DNA of 11,454 bases from Oscillospiraceae bacterium (GTDB lineage: Bacteria; Bacillota; Clostridia; Oscillospirales; Acutalibacteraceae): positions 1 through 11,454 of the forward strand of contig DNIP01000002.1 of assembly GCA_003499325.1 (NCBI GenBank). Direction: 5' to 3'. This document shows, in pieces, positions 1-6,791 of this stretch. Both the position numbers and the translations under genes were made by a program. The notes beneath the pieces are model-generated. The model saw only the letters and a program-made list of their open reading frames with translations, had not been told where the DNA came from and searched no databases. Every line of letters starts with the position of its first letter. The stretch's first letter is position 1.

Positions 1-72
1 GTTCACCTCGATACCGATGAGGCGAACGCCGCAGGCCTGATGGGCACCACCGACGGCGAGATCATCCTTTAA
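1..72 (+). CDS. 3' end of an unidentified protein (partial)
   Basis: Frame 1 is open from the window edge to a TAA at 70-72. It encodes 23 residues, beginning VHLDTDEANA and ending TTDGEIIL. I do not recognise the family from this fragment. Codon choice resembles the real genes in the window, and a strong intrinsic terminator follows 46 bp after the stop, so it is very likely the end of a real plus-strand gene. No function is assigned. Confidence 0.6.
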   Translation, partial: VHLDTDEANAAGLMGTTDGEIIL

Positions 73-118
73 TTGCCGTTGTGAAAACCCTTTAGGGATT
101 CGAATAACCTAACGCGTT

Positions 119-145
119 AGCTCCTCCGAAAGGGGGAGCTTTTTT
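119..145 (+). terminator. Intrinsic terminator of the partial upstream gene
   Basis: The stem AGCTCCTCC pairs with GGGGGAGCT (one T-G wobble) around a GAAA tetraloop and is followed by six T's. It lies 46 bp after the stop at 72. The left foot overlaps a perfect 12-bp palindrome, CTAACGCGTTAG (109-120). There is no T-run on the minus strand, so it probably does not terminate the convergent GH31 gene. Confidence 0.9.
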
Positions 146-147
146 GT

Positions 148-286
148 ACTGAAAACTGAAAATTGAAGACTGAAGAATGAATAATGATGGTTTCTCGCTT
201 TGCTCGGTCAATGATAGAATATGGGTGAGGGCGCAGCCCTCCCTTTATTATTCATTTTTAAGTTTTAAGGTTTCAGTCTTCAGTTA
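148..286. repeat. Heptamer-armed palindromic element 1
   Basis: The left arm (148-189) is six tandem heptamers: ACTGAAA, ACTGAAA, ATTGAAG, ACTGAAG, AATGAAT, AATGATG. The right arm, read on the minus strand from 285 to about 244, is ACTGAAG, ACTGAAA, CCTTAAA, ACTTAAA, AATGAAT, then AATAAAG. It matches the left arm unit for unit. The roughly 55-bp centre holds a perfect hairpin, GAGGGC-GCA-GCCCTC (227-241), preceded by ATGATA and GGGTG. The right end overlaps the stop codon of the GH31 gene (284-286). There is no ORF inside. It resembles a MITE or a heptanucleotide repeat island. Its relation to elements at 7539 and 10564 rests on shared architecture and, for 7539, a shared core hairpin. Confidence 0.8.
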
Positions 287-2149
287 TTTCCATTTCACTT
301 CCGCCGTATTCATGACCGCTTCCCCGAGCTTGATGGGTGAGGTGGTGAAATAGACGACGTCGCCGAGGGGGATGTTGACATAGTGCCAACCCTTGCTTAA
401 TTCTTCTGTGGAAATTTTGCCCTCGTGCATGCGCACCTGTGTCATCTTTTCGGGCAGGTACACATGGCGCGCGTCGGCGTTCTGGCGGTAGATCGGCGCG
501 ATCATCATGCTGTCGCCGACCATCAGCTGATCTTCTATCGTTGCGGCGATCTCGTCGTCCTCATAGTCGAACGCGAGGGGTCTAAAGTACATGGTATCAT
601 TCTCGACCGCCTTGACGAATGCATCGTACAGATAGGGGAGCAGGCGGTATCTGAGCGTAATGATGTGGCGGAACACCTCGGTGTCGCCGAAGGCGAATGC
701 CTCCTGACTGCGTGTGCCGAACGCAGCATGGTTGCGCATGAGCGGTGTGAACAGCGCGAAGCTCATCCAGCGGATCAGCAGATCGCGGGTGCAGTTGCCG
801 TTGAAGCCGCCGATGTCACTGCCGCTGAACAAAAAGCCGCACATATTCAACCCCGGCATCTGTTGTAAGCTTTGCAGGATGTGGCTCCACCAGCTGTGAT
901 TATCGCCTGTCCAAATGCCGCCGTAGCGGTGCGCGCCGATAGTTGACGCGCGTGAGAATAACAAACTCGGCTCATCGCGCAATTCGCACAGTGCGTCATA
1001 AGCGCTCTTGGTCATATGGTAGCCGTAGAGGTTGTGGACGTCATAGTGGGCGAATCTGCCCTCGGGGGTGTTGTGGTAAAAGCTCTTGTAATCGTCGTCG
1101 GAATTCTGGAGCTTTACGAGCACGTCGCGCGTGCCGAAGAAGTCTAAAGCGCCGACCTTCTCGATATTGATCTTTTTGACCTCTTTGATCGCTTGCTCGA
1201 GCCCTTTCTCGCTGTAGAAAAGCGCGGGCTCGTTCATATCGTTCCAAAAGCCCTCGATGCCTAGCTCGGTGAGGGCTTTGTACTGCCAGCCGAACCATCG
1301 TGCCGCCTCGGGATTGAGGAAATCGGGCAGAACGCTTTTGCCCGGCCATACGCCGACGATGTAGTCCTCACCGTCCTTGTCCTTGCAGAAATAGCCCTTC
1401 TCATGCCCCTCGTCATAGACGCGGTAGCCCGCTTCCTTTTTGACGGCGGCGTCGATAATGGGAATCAGTCGGATACCGCGCTCCTTCATCTCGGCGGCAA
1501 AGGCTTTGAGATCGGGGAAGCGCTCGGGATGGACGGTGAAATCCTTGAAGTTATCCATATAGTCGATGTCGAGGTACAGCATATCCAGCGGGATGCCTGC
1601 CTTTTTGTATTCATCCGCACACCGCCTGATGTCGTCCTCGGTCACATAGCCCCAGCGGCTCTGTCCGTAGCCGAACGCCCACTTGGGCGGTAGATAGCTC
1701 TTGCCGATCAGGGAGCGGAATTCGCTGACGATCGCCTTGAGGCTGTCGCCCGTGACGAGGTACAGATCGAGCGCGAAGCATTCGGGGGTGATTGTGATAA
1801 CGTCGCTGTCGGTATAGCCAAGGTCAAAGGTGATTTTGCCGGGAAGGTCAAAGAACGCGCCGAATCGCTCCTTGCCGTCGATCAGGATGAAGTTGTGCGC
1901 GCCGTAGACCGAGCGCTTGTCCTCGGTGTGGAACGGCTCGTCGGTGCATCGGCTCTCATAGATCCAGCCGCGCTTGTTGATGCCGCGCATGGTCTCGCCG
2001 AGACCGTAGACGCGCGTTCTTTCGTCCATTTTCAGCGTGAAGCCGCTCTCGGTCACAGTGAACGGTTCGGGTGCTCCGTCGCAGCAGGGGAGCTCTTTGA
2101 CAACGGCGCCTGTGGTGATCATGGGGTTATAGCAGAATCGTTTGATCAT
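284..2149 (-). CDS. GH31 family alpha-glucosidase-like glycoside hydrolase
   Basis: This 621-residue enzyme is probably cytoplasmic, as no signal peptide is seen. It should release hexose from the non-reducing ends of alpha-glucosides by a retaining mechanism. A short N-terminal beta-sandwich region leads into the GH31 barrel, with substrate-site text DIDYMDNFKDFT near residue 195. The nucleophile is expected at Asp304 in WNDMNEP. The acid/base is expected at Asp416 in WTGDN, followed by HSWW. FSGSDIGGF and TPLMRNHAAFG are typical of the family. It is shorter than many GH31 enzymes, close to compact gut-Firmicute alpha-glucosidases. I chose the ATG at 2149 because GAGGAA lies 5 bp upstream; an ATG five codons earlier lacks a site. 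Exact linkage preference (alpha-1,4, alpha-1,6 or alpha-xyloside) cannot be read here. It is a single-gene unit divergent from the DegV gene. Confidence 0.93.
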   Translation of the reverse strand: MIKRFCYNPMITTGAVVKELPCCDGAPEPFTVTESGFTLKMDERTRVYGLGETMRGINKRGWIYESRCTDEPFHTEDKRSVYGAHNFILIDGKERFGAFFDLPGKITFDLGYTDSDVITITPECFALDLYLVTGDSLKAIVSEFRSLIGKSYLPPKWAFGYGQSRWGYVTEDDIRRCADEYKKAGIPLDMLYLDIDYMDNFKDFTVHPERFPDLKAFAAEMKERGIRLIPIIDAAVKKEAGYRVYDEGHEKGYFCKDKDGEDYIVGVWPGKSVLPDFLNPEAARWFGWQYKALTELGIEGFWNDMNEPALFYSEKGLEQAIKEVKKINIEKVGALDFFGTRDVLVKLQNSDDDYKSFYHNTPEGRFAHYDVHNLYGYHMTKSAYDALCELRDEPSLLFSRASTIGAHRYGGIWTGDNHSWWSHILQSLQQMPGLNMCGFLFSGSDIGGFNGNCTRDLLIRWMSFALFTPLMRNHAAFGTRSQEAFAFGDTEVFRHIITLRYRLLPYLYDAFVKAVENDTMYFRPLAFDYEDDEIAATIEDQLMVGDSMMIAPIYRQNADARHVYLPEKMTQVRMHEGKISTEELSKGWHYVNIPLGDVVYFTTSPIKLGEAVMNTAEVKWK

Positions 2150-2317
2150 GGTAATTCCTCGCACTTGATTTTTTTATTGGAATGATATATAATGACATAG
2201 TTATTGCATTGATTCAATCAACGGTTATCCTGTCGATAATATCAGTATACCATCGAATGAATCGAGTTACAATGATTATTTGCGGAATTTGACAAAATAC
2301 CGCACAGGGGGCTGAAC
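2150..2317. promoter_or_regulatory. Divergent GH31/DegV intergenic region with palindrome
   Basis: This AT-rich spacer between two divergent genes must carry both promoters. A perfect 6-1-6 palindrome, TTGATT-C-AATCAA, lies at 2209-2221 and could be an operator. On the minus strand a weak -35/-10 candidate for GH31 is TTGATT with TATGTC 16 bp later. On the plus strand TTGCAT (2204-2209) and TATCCT (2226-2231) are weak candidates. None is convincing on its own. The DegV ribosome binding site AGGGGG is at 2306-2311. Confidence 0.4.
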
Positions 2318-3178
2318 ATGAGCAACAAGGTTATCATCACATCGGACATTACCTGCGACCTGAACCGGGATCTGGAGCAGCGCTACGGCGTGACTACCAT
2401 CCCGCTGCATATCGTCATCGGCGGTAAAAGCTATGAGGACTGGGTGAATATCACCCCCGAGGAGCTGTACAAGATCTTCTACAAAACCAAGGAGCTGCCG
2501 CATACCACTGCCGGCAGCGTCGGTGAGTACACCGATTTCTTCAAGCAGTTCATCGATCAGGGCTGCGACGTGGTGCATTTCAGCCTCGGCTCCAAGCTGA
2601 GCGTGACCCATCAGAGCAGTGTGCTCGCGTCCGAGGAATTCCCCGGCAGGGTCTTTTCGGTCGATACCCAGAACCTTTCCACCGGCTCGGGTTTGTTGGT
2701 CATCAAGGCGTGCGAGCTGCGCGATCAGGGCTTATCCGCACAGGAGATCGCCGAGAAGGTCACCGCAATGGTGCCCAAGGCGCACGCGTCCTTTGTGCTC
2801 GACCGTCTCGACTTTTTGCACGCGGGCGGCAGATGCTCCGCAGTCGCCATGCTCGGCGCGAATCTGTTGAGCCTCAAGCCCTCGATCGAGGTTCACAACG
2901 ATGACGGCGGTTCGATGGGCGTGGGCAAAAAGTACCGCGGCAAGTTCGACAAGGTGCTGCTCCAGTACATGGAGGACACCCTCGGTAAGTACGACAATAT
3001 CGACCCCGACCGTGTGTTCGTTACGCATGCGGGCATGGATCCGGAATTGGTCAACTCGGTCGTGGACGCGGTCAAGGCGAAGAATATCTTTAAGGAAGTG
3101 CACATCACCCGCGCCTCCTGTACCATCTCCAGCCATTGCGGTCCCCATACCCTCGGCGTGCTGTTTATGACAAAGTAA
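2318..3178 (+). CDS. DegV family fatty-acid-binding protein
   Basis: 286 residues, the normal length for DegV/FakB proteins. These bind a fatty acid in the cytoplasm and, where studied, present it to the FakA kinase for phosphorylation and entry into phospholipid synthesis. Visible family marks are SDITCDL at residues 9-15, PHTTAGSVGEY near 61-71 (the loop expected to hold the carboxylate), DTQNLSTGSG near 116-125, LDFLHAGGRCS near 164-174, and a C-terminal SSHCGPHTLGVLF. The C-terminal motif departs from the more common GTHTGPG form, and SKLSVTHQSS replaces the usual SGTYQSA-like text, so ligand preference may differ. The ATG follows AGGGGG by 6 bp. It stands alone and ends 39 bp before a bidirectional terminator. 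No FakA-like gene is in the window. Confidence 0.92.
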   Translation: MSNKVIITSDITCDLNRDLEQRYGVTTIPLHIVIGGKSYEDWVNITPEELYKIFYKTKELPHTTAGSVGEYTDFFKQFIDQGCDVVHFSLGSKLSVTHQSSVLASEEFPGRVFSVDTQNLSTGSGLLVIKACELRDQGLSAQEIAEKVTAMVPKAHASFVLDRLDFLHAGGRCSAVAMLGANLLSLKPSIEVHNDDGGSMGVGKKYRGKFDKVLLQYMEDTLGKYDNIDPDRVFVTHAGMDPELVNSVVDAVKAKNIFKEVHITRASCTISSHCGPHTLGVLFMTK

Positions 3179-3217
3179 TTGTATTTTGATAGCATAGAAT
3201 AATTCGAATATAAAAAT

Positions 3218-3248
3218 AAAACCACCTGTTCCATGGAGCAGGTGGTTT
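3218..3248. terminator. Bidirectional intrinsic terminator
   Basis: The stem AAACCACCTG (3218-3227) pairs with CAGGTGGTTT (3239-3248), and the loop region is itself nearly self-complementary around CCATGG. The plus strand continues TTTGTTATTG. The minus strand continues into TTTTATTTTTAT. It separates the convergent DegV gene and RAYT transposase gene and ends two bases before the transposase stop codon. Confidence 0.85.
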
Positions 3249-3249
3249 G

Positions 3250-3744
3250 TTATTGGTAGTATTTGTCCTCCGCCCAGTGCGCGGGGTTGTTGTCGATGTA
3301 GGTATATATATCGCGGTAATCACGTTCCGTTCGGATCACATGATCATAAAAGCGTGCTTGCCAAACAGGGAGACCGATGCGTTTGGTTACAGCACCCTTT
3401 AGTTGTTGGATCACGCGCGATACCGTAGGGGCGAGCATTGCTCGTCCGTCGTCGCAGTAGAGAAAGAGTAAAAGATGGATATGATTCGGCATGATGACGT
3501 AGTTGTCCACATGTACCGAGGGGTATATAGTATTGATTTGTTGAATGGCTTCTTCAACGATGCGTCCGTATTTTGTCAAAATGACATCGGGCGGACGACC
3601 GATGGTCGTCCCTACGGAAACCCTTGATAATATCGGTTTCCTTTCCTTTGTACATACGGTGATAAAATATGCGCCGTTTGAGTCGTAATCATATTCCGGC
3701 ATGCGGATCTGTTTTCGTTGAGGACGGGGATTATTCTTGTCCAT
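3250..3744 (-). CDS. REP-associated tyrosine transposase (RAYT, IS200-like Y1 family)
   Basis: 164 residues. RAYTs are single-domain HUH nucleases thought to cut and move REP/REPIN hairpins as single-stranded DNA. The HUH motif is in MPNHIHLLL (His88 and His90). WQARFYDHVIR (about 128-138) and YTYIDNNPAHWAEDKYY (about 147-163) follow; the likely catalytic tyrosine is Tyr149 before IDNNP, judged by family pattern. The N-terminal GAYFITVCTKERKPIL is typical. Residues about 41-53 (RVSVGTTIGRPPD) look like an insertion and coincide with a GTAG-preceded palindrome in the DNA (3593-3615). The start overlaps the last 14 bp of the kinase-like gene upstream, with only a weak GAGAG site, so translation may be coupled. 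The frame is intact with all expected motifs. No classical IS200 end pair was recognised around it. Confidence 0.92.
   Translation of the reverse strand: MDKNNPRPQRKQIRMPEYDYDSNGAYFITVCTKERKPILSRVSVGTTIGRPPDVILTKYGRIVEEAIQQINTIYPSVHVDNYVIMPNHIHLLLFLYCDDGRAMLAPTVSRVIQQLKGAVTKRIGLPVWQARFYDHVIRTERDYRDIYTYIDNNPAHWAEDKYYQ
3593..3615 (-). repeat. REP-like palindrome with 5' GTAG inside the RAYT gene
   Basis: Read on the coding (minus) strand, GTAG is followed directly by GGACGACC-ATC-GGTCGTCC, a perfect 8-bp stem with a 3-nt loop. A GTAG-type tetranucleotide 5' of a hairpin is the signature recognised by RAYTs of REP elements in Enterobacteria and Pseudomonas. Here it encodes V-G-T-T-I-G-R-P in frame. 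A second GTAG-preceded short hairpin is at 6889-6906. That it is a target of this enzyme is inference. Confidence 0.6.
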
Positions 3745-4450
3745 AAATCTCTCGGTATATCGTCGTCACCGCTTCGTCGCTGATGGTGCAGCCTAATCGG
3801 AGCATCGGGACGTTTTCGACCAGCCTGCCGAGCATATCGAGCAGCTTGGAGAGCGCGCCTTTGTCGGAGGGGAGGACGGTCTGCTGTAACAGCAGGGTGA
3901 TCGCTTCGATGGGGTCGATCGGCTTTGCGGTGTTTTCGGGCGCCTGAGAGAGGAACACGACCGCCCTGACGGGGGCGGAGGTGTTGGCGCCGATGCCGTG
4001 CTTGCCGTTCCACGGGGTGCCGTAGATGACGAATCTGCCGTCCTTTTCGCGCATCAGCGGCTTATCGTCGTTGATCATCGTGACTTGATCGCCGAAATGC
4101 TTACGCCATAAGGCGGCATGGGTGCTTTTGCCCGTGCCCGAGGGCGCGGTGAAGATGATCGCTTCCTCCTTGTATTTCAGGCAGGAGCAGTGCAGGAAGA
4201 AGCCGCCGTTGTTGATGATGTAGTCGCAGATGACGCGCAGGATGGCGACCGCTTCACAGATATACGGACTGCCGGCGTCGCCGTGGATCTCCTCGCCTAA
4301 CTCGGCTTCATAGCGGATCATCTCGTCGGTCGGCTCGATCAACAATTCGTATTCCTCGCTGTCGGTCAGAAAATCCGCCATGTAGCGATAGGTTTCTTCA
4401 TATTTAGCCTTGACGGCGATATTCATTTCCGCAATTCGGTAAACGTGCAT
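3731..4450 (-). CDS. HPr kinase-like P-loop protein (PEPCK/HprK fold)
   Basis: 239 residues. The Walker A motif is at residues 102-110 (APSGTGKST, followed by HAALWRKHFG), with MINDDKP at 125-131 giving the acidic pair typical of HprK/PEP-carboxykinase-like folds. FFLHCSCLKY just before the P-loop is also typical of the stand-alone HprK-like proteins found near RiPP or PqqD-type cassettes. The N-terminal HprK sensor domain is absent, so this is not true HprK. The substrate is unknown, and neither PqqD nor a radical-SAM peptide enzyme is in the window. Start: ATG at 4450 after AAGGAGAACCATC. It begins 11 bp after the SdpI-like gene, so the two are very likely co-transcribed, and its last 14 bp overlap the transposase start. 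Fold assignment is firm; role is unknown. Confidence 0.78.
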   Translation of the reverse strand: MHVYRIAEMNIAVKAKYEETYRYMADFLTDSEEYELLIEPTDEMIRYEAELGEEIHGDAGSPYICEAVAILRVICDYIINNGGFFLHCSCLKYKEEAIIFTAPSGTGKSTHAALWRKHFGDQVTMINDDKPLMREKDGRFVIYGTPWNGKHGIGANTSAPVRAVVFLSQAPENTAKPIDPIEAITLLLQQTVLPSDKGALSKLLDMLGRLVENVPMLRLGCTISDEAVTTIYREIYGQE

Positions 4451-4461
4451 GATGGTTCTCC

Positions 4462-5139
4462 TTATTTCTTCTTACCCTTTATTATAACATAAGAATAGAT
4501 CGTTGCAACCGTTAAAAAGACGATCAGGGAGAGGATCATGTAGATGACATAGGTACCGTTTTTGACGATCAGCCCCGCGATCACGGTGCAGATGCCCGAG
4601 AGCACCATGGCGATGCCGCAGTTGCGGTTGGTGATATACCAGTGCTCGTCGCTGTCCGTGCTCCAGCTCATGCGCACGCCGACAAAGGAGTTGGGCTTGG
4701 TCTTGGGCAGGATGTTGCCGAGCAGGATGAACAGTACGCCTATGACGGTGGAGATGATGACGAAGATCATGTTCTCCTTGTTCTTCATCGATGCGGGGTG
4801 CTTCATGATAGTCAGCAGAAAGGCGCACAGCGCGTTGAACAAGACCATGACGATCAGGATCACCGTATCCAGAATGTCGAGATTCCGCGCGGTGCGGTCG
4901 TTATCCTCCGTAGAGGATCTCTGTTGAAATTTTCTGTAAAAGAAATATAACACAGCAATACCGAGAATGATGGCGGGGAAGAGGAAGGCTTCGAATTTAG
5001 AACCGTAGCGGTCGGGTGTACCGTCGATGCCGAAGTGTGCCGCAACGGTATCGGGCAGGATAAAGAAAACGGCGATCGCGGTGTAGATCATCGGCAGGAC
5101 TGCTAAAATCATGATCATGATTCCTTTGAATTTTTTCAT
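4462..5139 (-). CDS. SdpI-like (DUF1648) integral membrane protein
   Basis: 225 residues with about six membrane segments (near 7-27, 50-68, 88-111, 123-144, 173-192, 197-220). The DUF1648 signature LPDTVAAHFGIDGTPDRYGSK (29-48) sits after the first segment. The SdpI signature GNILPKTKPNSFVGVR, then WSTDSDEHWYITNR, covers about 141-172. In Bacillus subtilis SdpI gives immunity to the SdpC toxin and sequesters the repressor SdpR at the membrane. An ArsR-family gene 106 bp upstream fits that scheme. No SdpC-like toxin is visible, so the signal it answers is unknown. It has an excellent ribosome binding site, AAGGAGG, 7 bp before the ATG. A small GGCACACGTGCC dyad (5192-5203) lies between it and the repressor gene. 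Confidence 0.88.
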   Translation of the reverse strand: MKKFKGIMIMILAVLPMIYTAIAVFFILPDTVAAHFGIDGTPDRYGSKFEAFLFPAIILGIAVLYFFYRKFQQRSSTEDNDRTARNLDILDTVILIVMVLFNALCAFLLTIMKHPASMKNKENMIFVIISTVIGVLFILLGNILPKTKPNSFVGVRMSWSTDSDEHWYITNRNCGIAMVLSGICTVIAGLIVKNGTYVIYMILSLIVFLTVATIYSYVIIKGKKK

Positions 5140-5245
5140 CGTAAACCTCCTTGAATGTTAGGAAAGATGATGGGAACAGTGTGATAGGAAAGGCACACGT
5201 GCCAAGATGACGGATATTATCAGATAGAAAAGGGAACGAGTGCCC

Positions 5246-5503
5246 TCAAAATTGTTTAAGCCAGAGGATCAGCTCGTCAAAGAGCGAGGCGTTGAGCTCA
5301 TAGTAGACAAAGTTCTTCTCCTTGCTCTCGATCAGCAGATCGCTTTCCTTGAGCAATTTCAGATGATAACTGAGCTTTTGCGGCGATACGTGCATCGCCT
5401 CGGCGATCTCGCCTGCCGACATACGGTAGTTTTTCTTGATCAGCGTCAGGATCTCGCGTCGCTGCGGATCGGATAGCGTTTTTAATGTACTGCCTAATGA
5501 CAT
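5246..5503 (-). CDS. ArsR family repressor, SdpR-like
   Basis: 85 residues from the ATG at 5503, which follows AGGTGAG. A TTG five codons upstream would overlap that site and is not preferred. It is a single winged-helix domain: TLKTLSDPQRREILTLIK at the N-terminus, helix-turn-helix MSAGEIAEAMHVSPQKLSYH (28-47), then the wing SKEKNFVYYELN (about 60-71). The metal-binding cysteine motif of ArsR/SmtB (ELCVCDL) is absent. This and its size point to the non-metal SdpR-type autorepressors that pair with SdpI. It is the first gene of the SdpI/kinase/RAYT group, with a promoter and two operator candidates directly upstream. Confidence 0.88.
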   Translation of the reverse strand: MSLGSTLKTLSDPQRREILTLIKKNYRMSAGEIAEAMHVSPQKLSYHLKLLKESDLLIESKEKNFVYYELNASLFDELILWLKQF

Positions 5504-5520
5504 GGGCTCACCTCGCAATC

Positions 5521-5542
5521 TATTTCAAAATTTCTTTAAATA
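5521..5542. promoter_or_regulatory. Operator candidate O1 (ArsR/SdpR-like)
   Basis: A 22-bp AT-rich imperfect palindrome, TATTTCAAAA...TTTAAATA, identical at 19 of 22 positions to another copy at 5589-5610. It lies between the predicted transcription start (about 5549) and the ATG at 5503. That position would let a bound repressor block transcription or early elongation. Confidence 0.55.
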
Positions 5543-5555
5543 CCTTCTTGTGGTT

Positions 5556-5584
5556 ATCATAATCCATGTTTTGCAAAAAGTCAA
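5556..5584 (-). promoter_or_regulatory. Promoter of the repressor/SdpI/kinase group
   Basis: On the minus strand, TTGACT (5584-5579) and TATGAT (5561-5556) are separated by exactly 17 bp. The start is expected near 5549, giving a leader of roughly 45 nt. Operator candidates lie on both sides. Confidence 0.8.
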
Positions 5585-5588
5585 TAGG

Positions 5589-5610
5589 TATTTCAAAAAT
5601 ATTTTAAATA
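5589..5610. promoter_or_regulatory. Operator candidate O2 (ArsR/SdpR-like)
   Basis: The second copy of the 22-bp AT-rich imperfect palindrome, TATTTCAAAA...TTTAAATA, in the same orientation as O1. It ends 4 bp from the -35 box. The two copies are 68 bp apart, start to start, and bracket the promoter. Confidence 0.55.
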
Positions 5611-5626
5611 GTTGCGTATAAGAAAA

Positions 5627-5647
5627 CGGCACGGAGGAACCGTGCCG
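5627..5647 (-). terminator. Intrinsic terminator of the acyltransferase gene
   Basis: A perfect 8-bp stem, CGGCACGG/CCGTGCCG, with a 5-nt loop, followed on the minus strand by TTTTCTT. It is 18 bp past the acyltransferase stop and insulates that gene from the promoter at 5556-5584. Confidence 0.88.
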
Positions 5648-5665
5648 AAATTGATACGTTATTAT

Positions 5666-6745
5666 TCAGAGCGGGAACCACAGGTTGACGACTGTTGCCG
5701 CGATCAGGATGACGCTGTCCATGACGACGCAGGGGATCAGCGGGATCTTGTCGATCAGCCCTTGCAGCTTTCTCAGCGGCCAGCTGAAAATGTCGAAGGA
5801 CAACAGCAGCGCCGTGAGCACCGCCGCGGTCAGTACGCTGAACTTCCAGAGCGGATCACCCAGCGACAGCAGGAAGTCGAACGCGCCGAAGTGCCATAAC
5901 AGCAGAACGATCGGGTAATGCCAGAATAACACTGCCAGGGTGTTGCGCCCCATGTGCGTGAGCAGGGGAACCTTGCGGTTGGGGATCAGGGCGATGACCG
6001 AGATGATCATCACCGCCGAGATACCGTAGCACAGCAGTCGGTGATAGAAGGTGCAGCCCTCGATGGGGACAATGCTGTAGGGGTTTCTGCCCGTGAACAG
6101 CATACGCAGAGGATAGATGGTCTCTCTCTTTCTGAAGCAGAGGATGAAGTAGGTCACCAAGAACGCCACGCCTGCGAGCTTGACTTGCGTCCGATGTGAA
6201 AAGTGCCTTACCGTGTGCGAGGTCAGGTAATAGCCCGTCGCGTAGAAGGGCAGGAATACAAAGTAGCGCATCAGATAGAATTCATCGCCCAGCGGCAGGA
6301 ATCCCGCCGCGACGCCTAAGATGACGGACGCGGGGATCACGATCCCGGGGTGTACGTCCTTGAGCAGATACAGCGTGACCGTGTACATGACGATCACAAA
6401 GAAATACCAGTCGATGCCGGCGCTGCCGAACAGATCCAGCCCGATCTGTTCACCGTTGAACCGTCTTAAAGCGAAGATCGCGATCTTCAGCACAAAGCCG
6501 AGGATCAGGTAGTAGCTGATCTTGTGCAGGTTCGGCCGGTAACCCTTTTGGAACCTCTTTTGGAACAGTCCGTTCAAAAAGATATACAGCGGCGCCGCAA
6601 AAGAATTGACGAAGATGAACCATGAGCGGAACATATCGCTGTTGTTGGTGAATTCCTCTGCAAAGCTGCCGACGACGACAAGGATCATCACGAGCAGCTT
6701 GACGTTATCAAATTTAAAGATGCGCGGTCTGGAATTGTCGGTCAT
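5666..6745 (-). CDS. Acyltransferase-3-like membrane protein (fucose O-acetylase/OafA-like)
   Basis: 359 residues and about ten hydrophobic segments, the size and pattern of acyltransferase family 3 (COG3594-like) proteins that O-acylate surface sugars. The N-terminal signature RIFKFDNVKLLVMILVVVGS (8-27) aligns with the family's FDxxKxxxIxxVVxGH motif, but the expected histidine is Ser27 here. WFIFVNSFAAPLYIFLNGLF and a late LFWHYPIVLLLWHFG also fit; the late text keeps a histidine. Loss of the first-helix histidine may mean a changed or lost transferase activity. The ATG follows GAGAGGAAAAAG. It is a single-gene unit with its own consensus promoter and terminator. Acyl donor and acceptor cannot be inferred; no polysaccharide genes are nearby. 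Confidence 0.75.
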   Translation of the reverse strand: MTDNSRPRIFKFDNVKLLVMILVVVGSFAEEFTNNSDMFRSWFIFVNSFAAPLYIFLNGLFQKRFQKGYRPNLHKISYYLILGFVLKIAIFALRRFNGEQIGLDLFGSAGIDWYFFVIVMYTVTLYLLKDVHPGIVIPASVILGVAAGFLPLGDEFYLMRYFVFLPFYATGYYLTSHTVRHFSHRTQVKLAGVAFLVTYFILCFRKRETIYPLRMLFTGRNPYSIVPIEGCTFYHRLLCYGISAVMIISVIALIPNRKVPLLTHMGRNTLAVLFWHYPIVLLLWHFGAFDFLLSLGDPLWKFSVLTAAVLTALLLSFDIFSWPLRKLQGLIDKIPLIPCVVMDSVILIAATVVNLWFPL

Positions 6746-6768
6746 CTTTTTCCTCTCAGAGTGATTGG

Positions 6769-6791
6769 TTGTGATCAGCCGAGGATCACAA
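6769..6791. promoter_or_regulatory. 8-bp inverted repeat in the acyltransferase leader
   Basis: TTGTGATC and GATCACAA are perfect inverted copies separated by 7 bp, within the predicted 5' leader of the acyltransferase mRNA, about 25 bp upstream of its ATG. It could be an operator or an mRNA hairpin near the ribosome binding site. A 12-bp palindrome, TCATATATATGA (6798-6809), also lies in the leader. Confidence 0.45.

Noticed and set aside
425..868. 147-codon plus-strand frame inside the GH31 gene
   Set aside because: It overlaps the catalytic region of the GH31 enzyme on the other strand and shows no domain.
2289..2294. TTGACA as the -35 box of the DegV gene
   Set aside because: No -10 fits at 16-18 bp; that position overlaps the ribosome binding site.
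5192..5203. Terminator between the ArsR-like and SdpI-like genes
   Set aside because: GGCACACGTGCC is short and followed by only TTT on the minus strand; too weak to call, and the genes probably form one operon.
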